64,000 bases of DNA from an uncultured Verrucomicrobiota bacterium. GTDB taxonomy: Bacteria; Verrucomicrobiota; Kiritimatiellia; CAIQIC01; Lenti-01. Position numbers and translations under genes: made by a program. The notes under the pieces were generated by a model. It was not told the DNA's origin. It saw only the letters and a program-made list of their open reading frames with translations, and searched no databases. Where the stretch lies: assembly GCA_937860055.1 (NCBI GenBank), contig CALMBO010000013.1, positions 62,001 to 126,000 of the forward strand, written 5' to 3'. Numbering within the stretch: position 1 is the stretch's first letter; every line of letters begins with the position of its first letter. This document shows, in pieces, positions 25,759 to 33,850 of this stretch.

Positions 25759-27075
25759 TCATGGCGCCGTCCTCCAGCTGGCCCGCGTCAGCGTCTTGCA
25801 CAACATCGGCGCGCCTTTGGACCCCGTTCCGAAATAATCGCCCCCCTCGACGGCGATCTCGACGGCATTGGCCACGAAATCGATGACTTCGGTCGTGCCG
25901 ATCCCGAGCGCGAGGCCGGCCCAATAGGTTCCTTCCGCCACGTTGAAATCGGGAACCCGGCATTCCAGTTCGGTGAGGCCCGGCGCCAAACGCTGGGTTT
26001 CATGGGTGAAATGGGAGTTGACGAGCCAGATGATCTCGCCGCGGGCATCGAAGAGGCTGATGCCGGCGGATACGTTTGGAAGCACGTTTTCGCCGGCCCC
26101 CAGTTCGCAGACCAGCCGGAAGCGGTAGGTGTCGCCCGACCGCAGGCGGTTCTGCCGCCGGCCCTCCTCGTCCAGGATGTAGAAATCGACCAGCCGGGCC
26201 CGGCCGGATCCCTGCCGGTCGCGTCGCTCCCGGAGGGTTGCGCACCGGGCCGCCGCCTGGCTCTCCCCCAGATATTTCTCCACGACATCCCCGGTTTCCC
26301 CGGCCATCCGGACCTGTCCGCCTTCCAGCCAGATCGCGCGGCCGCAGAGATTTTCCACGGCGGCCATGTTGTGGCTGACGAACAGCACCGTCCGGCCCTG
26401 CCGGGCCACGTCGCCCATCTTGCCCACGCACTTCTTCTGGAACGCCGCGTCGCCCACCGCCAGCACCTCGTCCACCAGCAGGATCTCCGGCTCCAGGTGC
26501 GCCGCCACCGCGAACGCCAGCCGCACGTACATCCCGCTCGAGTACCGCTTCACCGGCGTGTCGATGAACTTCTCGATCTCGGAAAAGGAAACGATTTCGT
26601 CGAATTTCCCGTCGATCTCCCGCTTCTTCATTCCGAGGATGGTGCCGTTCATGTAGATGTTTTCGCGGCCCGTGAGCTCGGGATGGAACCCCGTCCCCAC
26701 TTCCAGCAGCGAGGCCACCCGCCCGTCGAGGACGATCTCCCCGGAGGTGGGCTCCGTGATGCGCGTGAGCAGTTTGAGCAACGTGGACTTTCCGGCGCCG
26801 TTCCGCCCGATGATGCCGATCACTTCCCCCGGCTGCACGTCGAAGGAGACATCCCGGAGCGCCCAGAATTCCGGATTACCCTCCCGTTCGGCCTCCGCCT
26901 TCCGCTTTTCCGTGGCCGTGTGCCCGATCTTGCCGAAATATTCCCGCGGATCGCGGCCGCGGATCTTGTGCCACCAGTACTGCGCTTCGTCCACCAGCGT
27001 GTGGCGGCCGATCGTCCCGAGCTTGTAGCACTTGGAGAGGTTTTTTATTGAAATTGCGGGCGTGCTTGATTGCAT
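25759..27075 (-). CDS. wzt: polysaccharide ABC exporter ATP-binding protein Wzt with C-terminal glycan-binding domain
   Basis: A 438-residue ATPase. The Walker A is GRNGAGKSTLLK near residue 90, the signature is YSSGMYVRLAFAVA, and Walker B is EILLVDEVLAVGDAAF, followed by the H-loop VLFVSHNM. Residues from about 290 onward are the extra Wzt_C-type beta-sandwich, which in O9a-type systems binds the capped non-reducing end of the chain before export. It pairs with Wzm at 27567-28403. It begins with an insertion (HKIRGRDPREYFGKIG) between the first strand and Walker A that is common in these exporters. Confidence 0.93.
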   Translation of the reverse strand: MQSSTPAISIKNLSKCYKLGTIGRHTLVDEAQYWWHKIRGRDPREYFGKIGHTATEKRKAEAEREGNPEFWALRDVSFDVQPGEVIGIIGRNGAGKSTLLKLLTRITEPTSGEIVLDGRVASLLEVGTGFHPELTGRENIYMNGTILGMKKREIDGKFDEIVSFSEIEKFIDTPVKRYSSGMYVRLAFAVAAHLEPEILLVDEVLAVGDAAFQKKCVGKMGDVARQGRTVLFVSHNMAAVENLCGRAIWLEGGQVRMAGETGDVVEKYLGESQAAARCATLRERRDRQGSGRARLVDFYILDEEGRRQNRLRSGDTYRFRLVCELGAGENVLPNVSAGISLFDARGEIIWLVNSHFTHETQRLAPGLTELECRVPDFNVAEGTYWAGLALGIGTTEVIDFVANAVEIAVEGGDYFGTGSKGAPMLCKTLTRASWRTAP

Positions 27076-27108
27076 GATGGCGTGATGGTTTGGAGCAAAA
27101 CCGGCTGA

Positions 27109-27492
27109 TTAATTTTTCTTACATCCCTTATGGATTGAAATGAAAAGCCGGAGCAGTTCATCCGACTCGTTTAACAAAGGATCCAACGCCATGCGTAGCT
27201 TGTGCGGCGGCGGATACAGATCCGCGAGCACCTCCAGCCAGAAGAGCGTTTCGTCGGCCTCTTTCTCGACAATGCCGATCTTGTGGGCGAAGTCCGCGCC
27301 GGATTCGGCCCGGGTGGCTTCGCGATAGTTGGCACCCATCGAGGATACCGCCTTGGCCAATTGATAAGAAATGACCTGCGACGAAGTGGATCTAGGCAAT
27401 TCGTCCACAAACTTGAAGACCTGTACGGCAAACGTCCGGGTCCGGGCCTTCAGCCACTTCTTGAACTCCTCCTTGGTCATCCGCTCCGTCAT
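27109..27492 (-). CDS. four-helix-bundle protein (S23 / 23S rRNA intervening-sequence family)
   Basis: A 127-residue helical protein. VFKFVDELPRSTSSQVISYQ, AKAVSSMGANYREATRAES, FAHKIGIVEKEADETLFWLE and LLNESDELLRLFIS match the S23/IVP four-helix-bundle family, first named from intervening sequences in 23S rRNA and also common at unrelated loci. Its role is unknown. It interrupts the usual wzm-wzt pair and is preceded by a degenerate purine-rich repeat with few parallels elsewhere in the operon, so it looks like an inserted cassette. No rRNA sequence is nearby. Confidence 0.85.
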   Translation of the reverse strand: MTERMTKEEFKKWLKARTRTFAVQVFKFVDELPRSTSSQVISYQLAKAVSSMGANYREATRAESGADFAHKIGIVEKEADETLFWLEVLADLYPPPHKLRMALDPLLNESDELLRLFISIHKGCKKN

Positions 27493-27506
27493 GTTATGTT
27501 CTCTTT

Positions 27507-27566
27507 ATCCTGCAATTCTGCATTCCCGCAATCCCGCACTTTCTCACTCCCGCATTCCCTCAATTC
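27507..27566. repeat. degenerate short tandem repeat between wzm and the S23 gene
   Basis: In the plus strand, short variations on TGCATTCCCGCAATCCCGCA alternate with CTCAC and CTCAAT (minus strand GGGAATGC, GGGATTGC, GGGAGTGAG). About five imperfect 8-11 base units fill the spacer between the Wzm stop and the S23 start. It may carry the ribosome-binding site of the S23 gene or mark the edge of an insertion. Confidence 0.6.
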
Positions 27567-28403
27567 TTAAATCGTATCCACAAACGTCTTCTGCACCTTG
27601 TTGAACAGGAACAGGCCGGAAAGCAGCACGACCAGCGTGACGGCCCAGCTCAGCCCCAGGCCGGACAGGTCGGCGGTCCCCTGGCCCGTGAAACCGTAGC
27701 GGCTGAACTCGACCACGGCCGTCATGGGGTTCGACCAAAGCAACAGCTTCAGCGAAGGACGCACCACCAGCGAGGCCGGATAGACGATGGGCGTCGCGTA
27801 CATCCAGAGCTGGATCAGGAACGGCAGGGCGAACCGCAGGTCGCGGTACTGGATGGTCAGCGCCGAAACCCACAGCCCGAAGCCCAGCCCCATCAGTCCG
27901 CACTGCAGGATCAGCGCCGGCAGGAGGAAGAGCCAGGCGTTCGGCGACATTTCACTGCCCCGGAAGAAGAACCAGCCGTAGAACCCCAGGAACAGGATGA
28001 AATTGAGCGCCAAATGGGCGAACTGGATGAGCACCCCGGACAGCGGAATGATCAGGCGGGGAAAATACACCTTCGAAAGCACGTTGGTGTTCGCCGCCAG
28101 CGCTCCCGCCCCGTGGTTGAGCACGCCCTGGAAATAGTTCCAGAACACGATGCCGCTCATGTAGAAAACGAAGTGGGGGACGCCTTCCGTGGGGATGTTG
28201 GCCACCGCGCCGAAGATGATCGTGAAGACAACAGTGGTCACCAGGGGCTGGATGACGAACCACAGCGGCCCCAGCACGGTCTGCTTGTAGATGGCCGTCA
28301 GATCCCGCTTCACCAGCAGGACCAGCAAATCCCGGTACTCCCAGATTTCCCGGAAATCGATCCGCCACCACGGGGAACCGGATTGGATGATCGTCTTGCG
28401 CAT
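27567..28403 (-). CDS. wzm: polysaccharide ABC exporter membrane subunit Wzm
   Basis: A 278-residue ABC-2 type permease. An N-terminal cytoplasmic segment (IIQSGSPWWRIDFREIWEYR) precedes VKRDLTAIYKQTVLGPLWFV, the conserved interface helix of Wzm/KpsM/TagG proteins, and six hydrophobic helices follow. The end VQKTFVDTI is typical. With Wzt it would export a polyprenyl-linked glycan across the inner membrane. The absence of recognisable Wzx or Wzy in the window agrees with an ABC-dependent pathway. It begins five bases after the regulator gene. Confidence 0.93.
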   Translation of the reverse strand: MRKTIIQSGSPWWRIDFREIWEYRDLLVLLVKRDLTAIYKQTVLGPLWFVIQPLVTTVVFTIIFGAVANIPTEGVPHFVFYMSGIVFWNYFQGVLNHGAGALAANTNVLSKVYFPRLIIPLSGVLIQFAHLALNFILFLGFYGWFFFRGSEMSPNAWLFLLPALILQCGLMGLGFGLWVSALTIQYRDLRFALPFLIQLWMYATPIVYPASLVVRPSLKLLLWSNPMTAVVEFSRYGFTGQGTADLSGLGLSWAVTLVVLLSGLFLFNKVQKTFVDTI

Positions 28404-28408
28404 TCGCC

Positions 28409-28918
28409 CTATCCCAGTTTCGAAAACAGCTTCACCAGCGGGTTGTCCAGCAACCGCCCCGCCCGCTTGTTCAATTGATGGAGCCGCGCCACGCGGCCCT
28501 CCAGGAATTTCGCGCCGGCGTCCTTCTTCAGGTCCGCCAGCGCCTCGTCGGCGCGGCCCAGTTCCGTTTCCAGCACCGCCATCCGCGCCCTCGCGAACTT
28601 CAGGATCCCGTGCCGCAGCGCCGAGCCGATGTCGTCCGCGCTCCGATAGTACCGCTTGCGGTCCCCCGGCTTGCGCACGCGGTGGATCAGCCCCAGGCGT
28701 TCCAGCTGCGCCGCCGCCAGGCTCACCGCCGCCTTGCTCAGCCCCAGCTCCGCCTCCAGCGCGTCCAGCGACGCCTCCCCCTCCGTCAGGTACAGGCACG
28801 CCAGCACCTCCCCCGCCACCCGGTTGAATCCGAATTCCTGCGCCAGGCGGCCGCCCGCCGCCACCAGGCGCGACTTCACCGCCGCGCCGCCACCGGGTTG
28901 TTTCATGCTGGTTTCCAT
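28409..28918 (-). CDS. GbsR/MarR-type winged-helix transcriptional regulator
   Basis: A 169-residue regulator starting METSMKQPGGG at 28918 (an ATG at 28906 is the alternative). Residues about 35-95 form a winged helix (AGEVLACLYLTEGEASLDAL, LGLSKAAVSLAAAQLERLG, HRVRKPGDRKRYYRSADD). The helical C-terminal half (ILKFARARMAVLETELGRAD) is the dimerisation region of the GbsR branch of the MarR superfamily. It is the first gene of the glycan operon, five bases before wzm. A strong promoter with a perfect inverted repeat over its -10 lies just upstream, so it probably represses its own transcription and that of the operon. The signal sensed is unknown. Confidence 0.88.
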   Translation of the reverse strand: METSMKQPGGGAAVKSRLVAAGGRLAQEFGFNRVAGEVLACLYLTEGEASLDALEAELGLSKAAVSLAAAQLERLGLIHRVRKPGDRKRYYRSADDIGSALRHGILKFARARMAVLETELGRADEALADLKKDAGAKFLEGRVARLHQLNKRAGRLLDNPLVKLFSKLG

Positions 28919-28924
28919 GGCTCG

Positions 28925-28948
28925 AACTTTTATGATTTTGTAAAAGTT
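28925..28948. promoter_or_regulatory. putative operator of the GbsR-type regulator
   Basis: A perfect inverted repeat, AACTTTTA (28925-28932) and TAAAAGTT (28941-28948), separated by 8 bases. It overlaps the predicted -10 box and lies just upstream of the regulator start codon. It is AT-rich in a GC-rich neighbourhood. MarR-superfamily dimers bind such palindromes, so autorepression is likely. Confidence 0.75.
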
Positions 28949-28972
28949 ATTGTTTTTCAGGTCGCCTGTCAA
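28944..28972 (-). promoter_or_regulatory. sigma-70-type promoter of the polysaccharide operon
   Basis: On the minus strand TTGACA (28967-28972) is followed by exactly 17 bases and TAACTT (28944-28949). This is the best promoter match near the head of the 28 kb minus-strand operon. The -10 box is inside the inverted repeat, so regulator binding would block RNA polymerase. Confidence 0.7.
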
Positions 28973-29062
28973 CCCCCCATTCTCGCCCTGCCTCCCTCTC
29001 GTCGGCGCGCAAGGAAGCGCCAGCGGCCCCCCGGACGATCCGGCGATTGCCCGGACCATGGC

Positions 29063-32000
29063 CTAGTAGTCTTCTTCCCAGCGGATTTCGCGGATGGCGG
29101 GGGTGGCGCCGGAACCCCCGTCCCGGAGATCGAAATACAGCGCCCGGCACCGGACAGGGCCCGGCGGCATCGATTCCAGATCGAACCATTCCCGCAGGTC
29201 CTCGGTCCCCATCCCGGCCATCTCCGGCCAAGGCAAGCCCTCGAAATCGATCTCCAGGCTCCGCAACGCGAGGCTCTCTCCGAAATCCATCGCGATCGAG
29301 CACGGATACACCCTGGCGATTCCGGTCCAGACCGTATTGGAGTCGCCGTCCACCAATTCGGGCGCCGGAATCCAACCGGCTTGCCCCTGCCGCACCCAGG
29401 CCGCAGGCCCCGGCGCCTCGCCATCGTCGGAGAACGAGAACTTCGCCGCCGGGTCCCCGGCCCGGACCGCCCGCTTCGCCGCCGCCGAGAACCGGAACCA
29501 ATCGAAGGCCCCCACCGCGCCGCTCGAACCCGCCGTCGCCAGCGATACCCGCACCGTGTGGACCCCCGACGCCAGTTCCACCCCCGCCTTGACAAGCGTC
29601 TGGTAATTCGCCCACGATCCCGTGTTCGGCAGCGCCATCGCCCCCGTCCGGTCCGTTCCATCCACCAGCACCCGGATCTGGCCGCCCGCCCCCAGCGCCG
29701 CATACCTCACCTCCAGCGCATAGGTCCCCGAAGCCGCCACATTCACCGTGTATTCCATCCATTCCCCCGCCGGCGACCATCCCAGCACATGTCCGTTGCC
29801 CATCCCGGCCATCGCCGCGAGGTCCACGCCTTCGGACAGCCGGTAGGCGCCGCCTTGGTTCGCCGCCGTCGTGTCGTTGTACGCCACGCCCTGCCCCCCG
29901 ATGTCGTAGTTCTCGATCTCGATCAGCCCCGGCACCGCCCACGGCGTCCCCGATGGATACGCCTGCTGCTCCGGCGCCGGCGCCGCGGCCGTGAACCGGA
30001 TCCAGTCGAATATCCCCACGTAGCCGCTCGGCCCTGTCGACACCATCGACACCCGCACCGTGTGGATCCCCGACGCCAGCTCCACCCCCGCCTTCTGCGC
30101 CAGCTGGAAGCTGGTCCACGCCCCCGTGTTCGGCACGGCCATCGCCCCCGTCTGGTCCGCTTCATCCACCAGGATCCGGAACTGCCCCCCCGCTCCCACC
30201 CCCGACACGCGCGCCTCCACCGCATATGTCCCCGACGACACCACGTTGATCGTGTATTCCATCCACTCCCCCGGCAGGATGCACCCCGCGACATGGCCGT
30301 TCCCCGTTCCCGTCCATGCGTCGATATCCACCCCTTCCGCCGGGCGGTAGTCCTTGCACAGGTTGCTGGCCGTCGTGTCGTTGTACGCCACGCCCTGCCC
30401 TCCGATGTCGTAGTTCTCGATCTCGATCAGCCCCGGCACCGCCCACGGCACGCCGGAAGGATACGCCTGCTGCGCCGGCGCCGGCGGCGCGGCGGTGAAC
30501 CGGAACCAATCGAAGGCCCCCACGCTGCCGCTCGAACCCGCCGTCGCCAGCGACACCCGCACCGTGTGGACCCCCGGCACCAGTTCTACCCCCGCCTTGG
30601 AAAGCGTTTGGTAATTCGCCCACGATCCCGTGTTCGGCAGCGCCAGCGCCCCCGTTTGGTCCGCTCCATCCACCAGCACCCGGATCTGGCCGCCCGCCCC
30701 CAACGCCGCATACCTCACCTCCAGCGCATAGGTCCCCGACGACGCCACATTCACCGTGTACTCCATCCATTCCCCCGCCGGCGACCACCCCAGCACATGG
30801 CCGTTGCCCATCCCGGCCATCGCCGCGATGTCCACGCCTTCGGACAAGCGATAGGCGCCGCCTTGGTTCGCCGCCGTCGTGTCGTTGTACGCCACGCCCT
30901 GCCCCCCGATGTCGTAGTTCTCGATCTCGATCAGCCCCGGCACCGCCCACGGCATCCCCGATGGATACGCTTGCTGCGCTGACCATCCCGCCTGAACCAC
31001 CGAGCAGGTGAGGACGATGCCTCCGCCCGCCACCGTGATCGCACCCGTCCGGGCGGCCGTTCCCGCATTGGCCGCCACCGCATAGGACACGGTGCCGTTG
31101 CCCACCCCCGATGCGCCCGAGGTGATCCTCAGCCACGGCGCGTTCGTCCGTGCCGTCCACGCCGTTTCCGCCATCACCGCGACCTGTCCGCCCGACGCGG
31201 CAGCCGCCACGTTCGTGGCCGCCGGCGAAATGGCCAGCGAACCAAGGGGATCGAAGTTGTAAAGCACCGCGCCGGAATAGGCCGGCAACGCCAGGCTCGT
31301 CGCGGCGACCGCCGAGAGCGTGCCGCCATGGCTGCCGCTTTCGTCGACCACGCCCCCGCCGCTCGGCAGCACCCGCCAGCGGGTCGCGCCAAGGCTCGGA
31401 ATGTCCACCGGCGCGCCGGACGGATTCACCACCACCACGCCGTTGGAATAGTCGCGCCGGTACACTCCCCATCCTGCATCCCACAGCGCATCGATGCCGC
31501 CAGGCAATGCCCCGATGGCGCCGCCAAGGTCGATCATGTATTCCGGGTAGTATTCCAGCGCGACGTCGCTGGTGGACAGCAGGTTCAGATAGGTGCGCGC
31601 CCCCTTGATGAGCAGATGGCTGGCGGTGGCGAACATCCGCTCCTGCGCGTTTCCCTCCGCCGGATAGGACTGGCAGATCACGATCTTGTTGCTCCTCACC
31701 AGCTCCAGCACGCGCTCCATCTGCAGTTCCCAGTCGGCGGGGTCGAAATAGCTGCCCGCCCCCCAGAACGCAAAGCATTCGACCATGCCGCCATGGCCCA
31801 CGCCATAGTCCATGTCCAGCCACGAGGTGATCAGGCCGCCGAGGTTCGGCAAAAAGACGAAGCCGTTGGTGCCGGATAGCGCATCCCGCGCCTCGGCTCC
31901 GAACTGCTCCAGGGATGGCACCCAGTTCGCGAGGCATTGGTCCACGTCCTCCAGCCACGGATGGGTCGGATCGCACTGGCCGAACCCGTAGCCGTCCGGC

Positions 32001-33739
32001 GTGAAGCTGTCGGCGAAGACGCCGTCGTCCTCCGCCGCGCGGATGCGCGCCAGGCAGTTGCTGATCCAATAGGCCGGAAAACCCGAGACCGCCTCTCCTC
32101 CGGCATGGCGCACATCCATGACGTTCCAATCCCACTGCGTCTGGTGGACGCGCTCCCCGCTTCCATTCAGGAGAAACCAGTTCGTCTGCGAATCCACCTG
32201 CGGCCAATCGGTGCTCCATGAATCGCCGATGACGAACGCCGCGGGTCCCGCGCCCACGGCCAGCTGGTAGTGCAGGCAGAGGAAGTCCGGGTTGTAGGCC
32301 CGGAGCTCCCGGATCTCGGACCGCAGCATCTTCTGCGTGCCGGCGAAACGCGTCGCGGCGAACCACCGCTGCGTGGCGGTCAGGAAACCGGGCAGCTGGT
32401 CGGCGAAGGGCACGATGCGCTGGCTGGTGTCGGGCCAGGGCCGGGGGGCGGCGGCCGCGAAGACGACCCGGGCCGCCGCCGCCCCCGTGTTGTCGGGGAT
32501 GGCGACCGGCGTCTGGTCGGAAACATGGCTGGCGCCGTTGAACCTCACCGTGAAATTCGTCAGGGCCCCGGCGGTCCCCAGCACCTTGTCCATGCACCGG
32601 GCGGTGACGACATTCGCCGCCCCCCACGGCGCCGCCGACAGGTCCACCGCCAGCGCCCAGTTCGACCGGGTGTCGGTCGCGAAATATCCCCACCCCAGCG
32701 GCGCCGTCGTCGGCAGCGGGGAATTGCTCCACACCGTCGCGCCGTTGACGGAGAACGACAGGCTGCGGATGTCGCTGCGCCGGCCGTGCTGGATCTGGAC
32801 CCGGGCATAGTTCGCCGCCGGCTCGCACGTCCCCTCCAGCGGATACATCACATCGCTGAAATAGTTCTCGAAATAGTCCGAATCCACCACGATGTACCCG
32901 TTGCTGCCGAACCAGGTCCCCCATGAATTGGCCACCAGGTAATACCCCGGCCCGTAGCCGCACACCGTCACCATGTGGTTGATGTCGGCGCTCGAACATT
33001 CCGTCCCGTACCATGGCGCATCGCCCGGCCCCCAGGCATCGAACGTGTTCTCGGCATACACGGCGCAGGCCGCCACCCCCCCGTCGTCCAGGAACGCCTT
33101 CAGCTCGTTGATCTGCTCCGCCGTCGGGCCCCACTCCCACACCCACACGTAGTTCGTCGTCCGCCGGTGCAGCCCTTCCACGAAATCCTCCACCACGGGC
33201 AAGGCCGTATACTGCCCCGCCACATACGGCTTCTGCAGCAGGGAGGCGCATCCGTACCGCATGGCGATCTCGAACGGCTCGTGGCCCCACGCCCCGTTGT
33301 CCTCGCCTCCGTTGGTCAGGTTGTAGGTGAACCGCGGCGAACACTGGTTGCTGGTCGCCCCCATGTTCAACGCCGGATTCCGCCTCTTCATGTTCGCCGT
33401 CTTCGTGTAGTACGCCCCCGCCCAATGGACGCACGATCCCTCCGCCCCCTGGCTCCGGATCGGCGGCAGGTATCCCCGGTTGTCCACCGCCCCGGCCAGC
33501 GCCTTGCGGTGCCGGAGATATCCCGCCGGCGCCTTCGCCAGCACCCGCCCCTCGGCGATCCATTGCGTGCGCGTCCCCGGCGGATACGGCTTCTTCCCCA
33601 GCACAAACGTTTCCCCGCGCTTCGACACCATCCTCGGCAGCGAATTCGAAGTCCCCGGCAACAACTTCCCCTCCGCCCCGGTCCCCATCGCGAGTCCCGC
33701 GGCGATCAGCAGGAGCACACGTGCCACGCACTTGCCCAT
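29063..33739 (-). CDS. secreted multidomain protein: papain-like peptidase, putative glycoside hydrolase, BACON-like, three CBM6, discoidin-like end
   Basis: A 1558-residue protein with a signal peptide (VARVLLLIAAGLAMGTGAEG). Residues about 85-300 are a C1A papain-like domain: oxyanion Q97 and nucleophile C103 in RSQGAEGSC, H255 in INHMVTVCGY, N271 in VANSWGTW. Residues about 440-810 resemble hypothetical glycoside hydrolase family 15 (GHL15), with FADSFTPDGYG and conserved D/E positions. Residues about 834-918 look like a BACON beta-sandwich (WLRITSGASG). CBM6 modules start near 922, 1090 and 1258 (each with GLIEIENYD and GEWMEYT). The final 130 residues resemble an F5/8 type C domain. Probable role: surface-bound or secreted processing of a glycoprotein or glycan. 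It stands alone downstream of the pseudopilin operon, whose system might export it. Confidence 0.85.
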   Translation of the reverse strand: MGKCVARVLLLIAAGLAMGTGAEGKLLPGTSNSLPRMVSKRGETFVLGKKPYPPGTRTQWIAEGRVLAKAPAGYLRHRKALAGAVDNRGYLPPIRSQGAEGSCVHWAGAYYTKTANMKRRNPALNMGATSNQCSPRFTYNLTNGGEDNGAWGHEPFEIAMRYGCASLLQKPYVAGQYTALPVVEDFVEGLHRRTTNYVWVWEWGPTAEQINELKAFLDDGGVAACAVYAENTFDAWGPGDAPWYGTECSSADINHMVTVCGYGPGYYLVANSWGTWFGSNGYIVVDSDYFENYFSDVMYPLEGTCEPAANYARVQIQHGRRSDIRSLSFSVNGATVWSNSPLPTTAPLGWGYFATDTRSNWALAVDLSAAPWGAANVVTARCMDKVLGTAGALTNFTVRFNGASHVSDQTPVAIPDNTGAAAARVVFAAAAPRPWPDTSQRIVPFADQLPGFLTATQRWFAATRFAGTQKMLRSEIRELRAYNPDFLCLHYQLAVGAGPAAFVIGDSWSTDWPQVDSQTNWFLLNGSGERVHQTQWDWNVMDVRHAGGEAVSGFPAYWISNCLARIRAAEDDGVFADSFTPDGYGFGQCDPTHPWLEDVDQCLANWVPSLEQFGAEARDALSGTNGFVFLPNLGGLITSWLDMDYGVGHGGMVECFAFWGAGSYFDPADWELQMERVLELVRSNKIVICQSYPAEGNAQERMFATASHLLIKGARTYLNLLSTSDVALEYYPEYMIDLGGAIGALPGGIDALWDAGWGVYRRDYSNGVVVVNPSGAPVDIPSLGATRWRVLPSGGGVVDESGSHGGTLSAVAATSLALPAYSGAVLYNFDPLGSLAISPAATNVAAAASGGQVAVMAETAWTARTNAPWLRITSGASGVGNGTVSYAVAANAGTAARTGAITVAGGGIVLTCSVVQAGWSAQQAYPSGMPWAVPGLIEIENYDIGGQGVAYNDTTAANQGGAYRLSEGVDIAAMAGMGNGHVLGWSPAGEWMEYTVNVASSGTYALEVRYAALGAGGQIRVLVDGADQTGALALPNTGSWANYQTLSKAGVELVPGVHTVRVSLATAGSSGSVGAFDWFRFTAAPPAPAQQAYPSGVPWAVPGLIEIENYDIGGQGVAYNDTTASNLCKDYRPAEGVDIDAWTGTGNGHVAGCILPGEWMEYTINVVSSGTYAVEARVSGVGAGGQFRILVDEADQTGAMAVPNTGAWTSFQLAQKAGVELASGIHTVRVSMVSTGPSGYVGIFDWIRFTAAAPAPEQQAYPSGTPWAVPGLIEIENYDIGGQGVAYNDTTAANQGGAYRLSEGVDLAAMAGMGNGHVLGWSPAGEWMEYTVNVAASGTYALEVRYAALGAGGQIRVLVDGTDRTGAMALPNTGSWANYQTLVKAGVELASGVHTVRVSLATAGSSGAVGAFDWFRFSAAAKRAVRAGDPAAKFSFSDDGEAPGPAAWVRQGQAGWIPAPELVDGDSNTVWTGIARVYPCSIAMDFGESLALRSLEIDFEGLPWPEMAGMGTEDLREWFDLESMPPGPVRCRALYFDLRDGGSGATPAIREIRWEEDY
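29480..30976. repeat. three tandem CBM6-encoding repeats of about 504 bp
   Basis: Units at 30473-30976, 29969-30472 and 29480-29968 encode near-identical CBM6 modules with a regular period of 504 bases (168 codons). Long stretches are almost identical at DNA level, for example around the GQGVAYNDTTA and WAVPGLIEIENYD codons. Units 1 and 3 are closest to each other and unit 2 is more divergent. This points to recent duplication or gene conversion and makes module number prone to change by recombination. Confidence 0.9.
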
Positions 33740-33850
33740 CCGCCTGTTCTTTCCCGGCCGCCACCCATCTATTCGGTCAACGGCCGTCTTCCACCACCTG
33801 TGATCTTTCTACTCTTTTCCAGACGCAAATGCCAGAAATTCCCGTTTTTT

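Noticed and set aside
27507..27566. Short repeats between wzm and the S23 gene considered as CRISPR or attachment site
   Set aside because: The units are degenerate, 8-11 bases, without spacers. No integrase and no matching second copy were seen, so only a degenerate repeat is claimed.
29480..30976. Regular repeats considered as a CRISPR array
   Set aside because: The units are 504 bases long and encode CBM6 modules in frame; there are no short spacers and no cas genes.
28475..30982. Long plus-strand open frame of 835 codons, arginine- and histidine-rich
   Set aside because: It is antisense to the CBM6 protein, wzm and the regulator. Its composition (runs of RRR, PRHR) is that of a GC-rich shadow frame, with no domain and no ribosome site.
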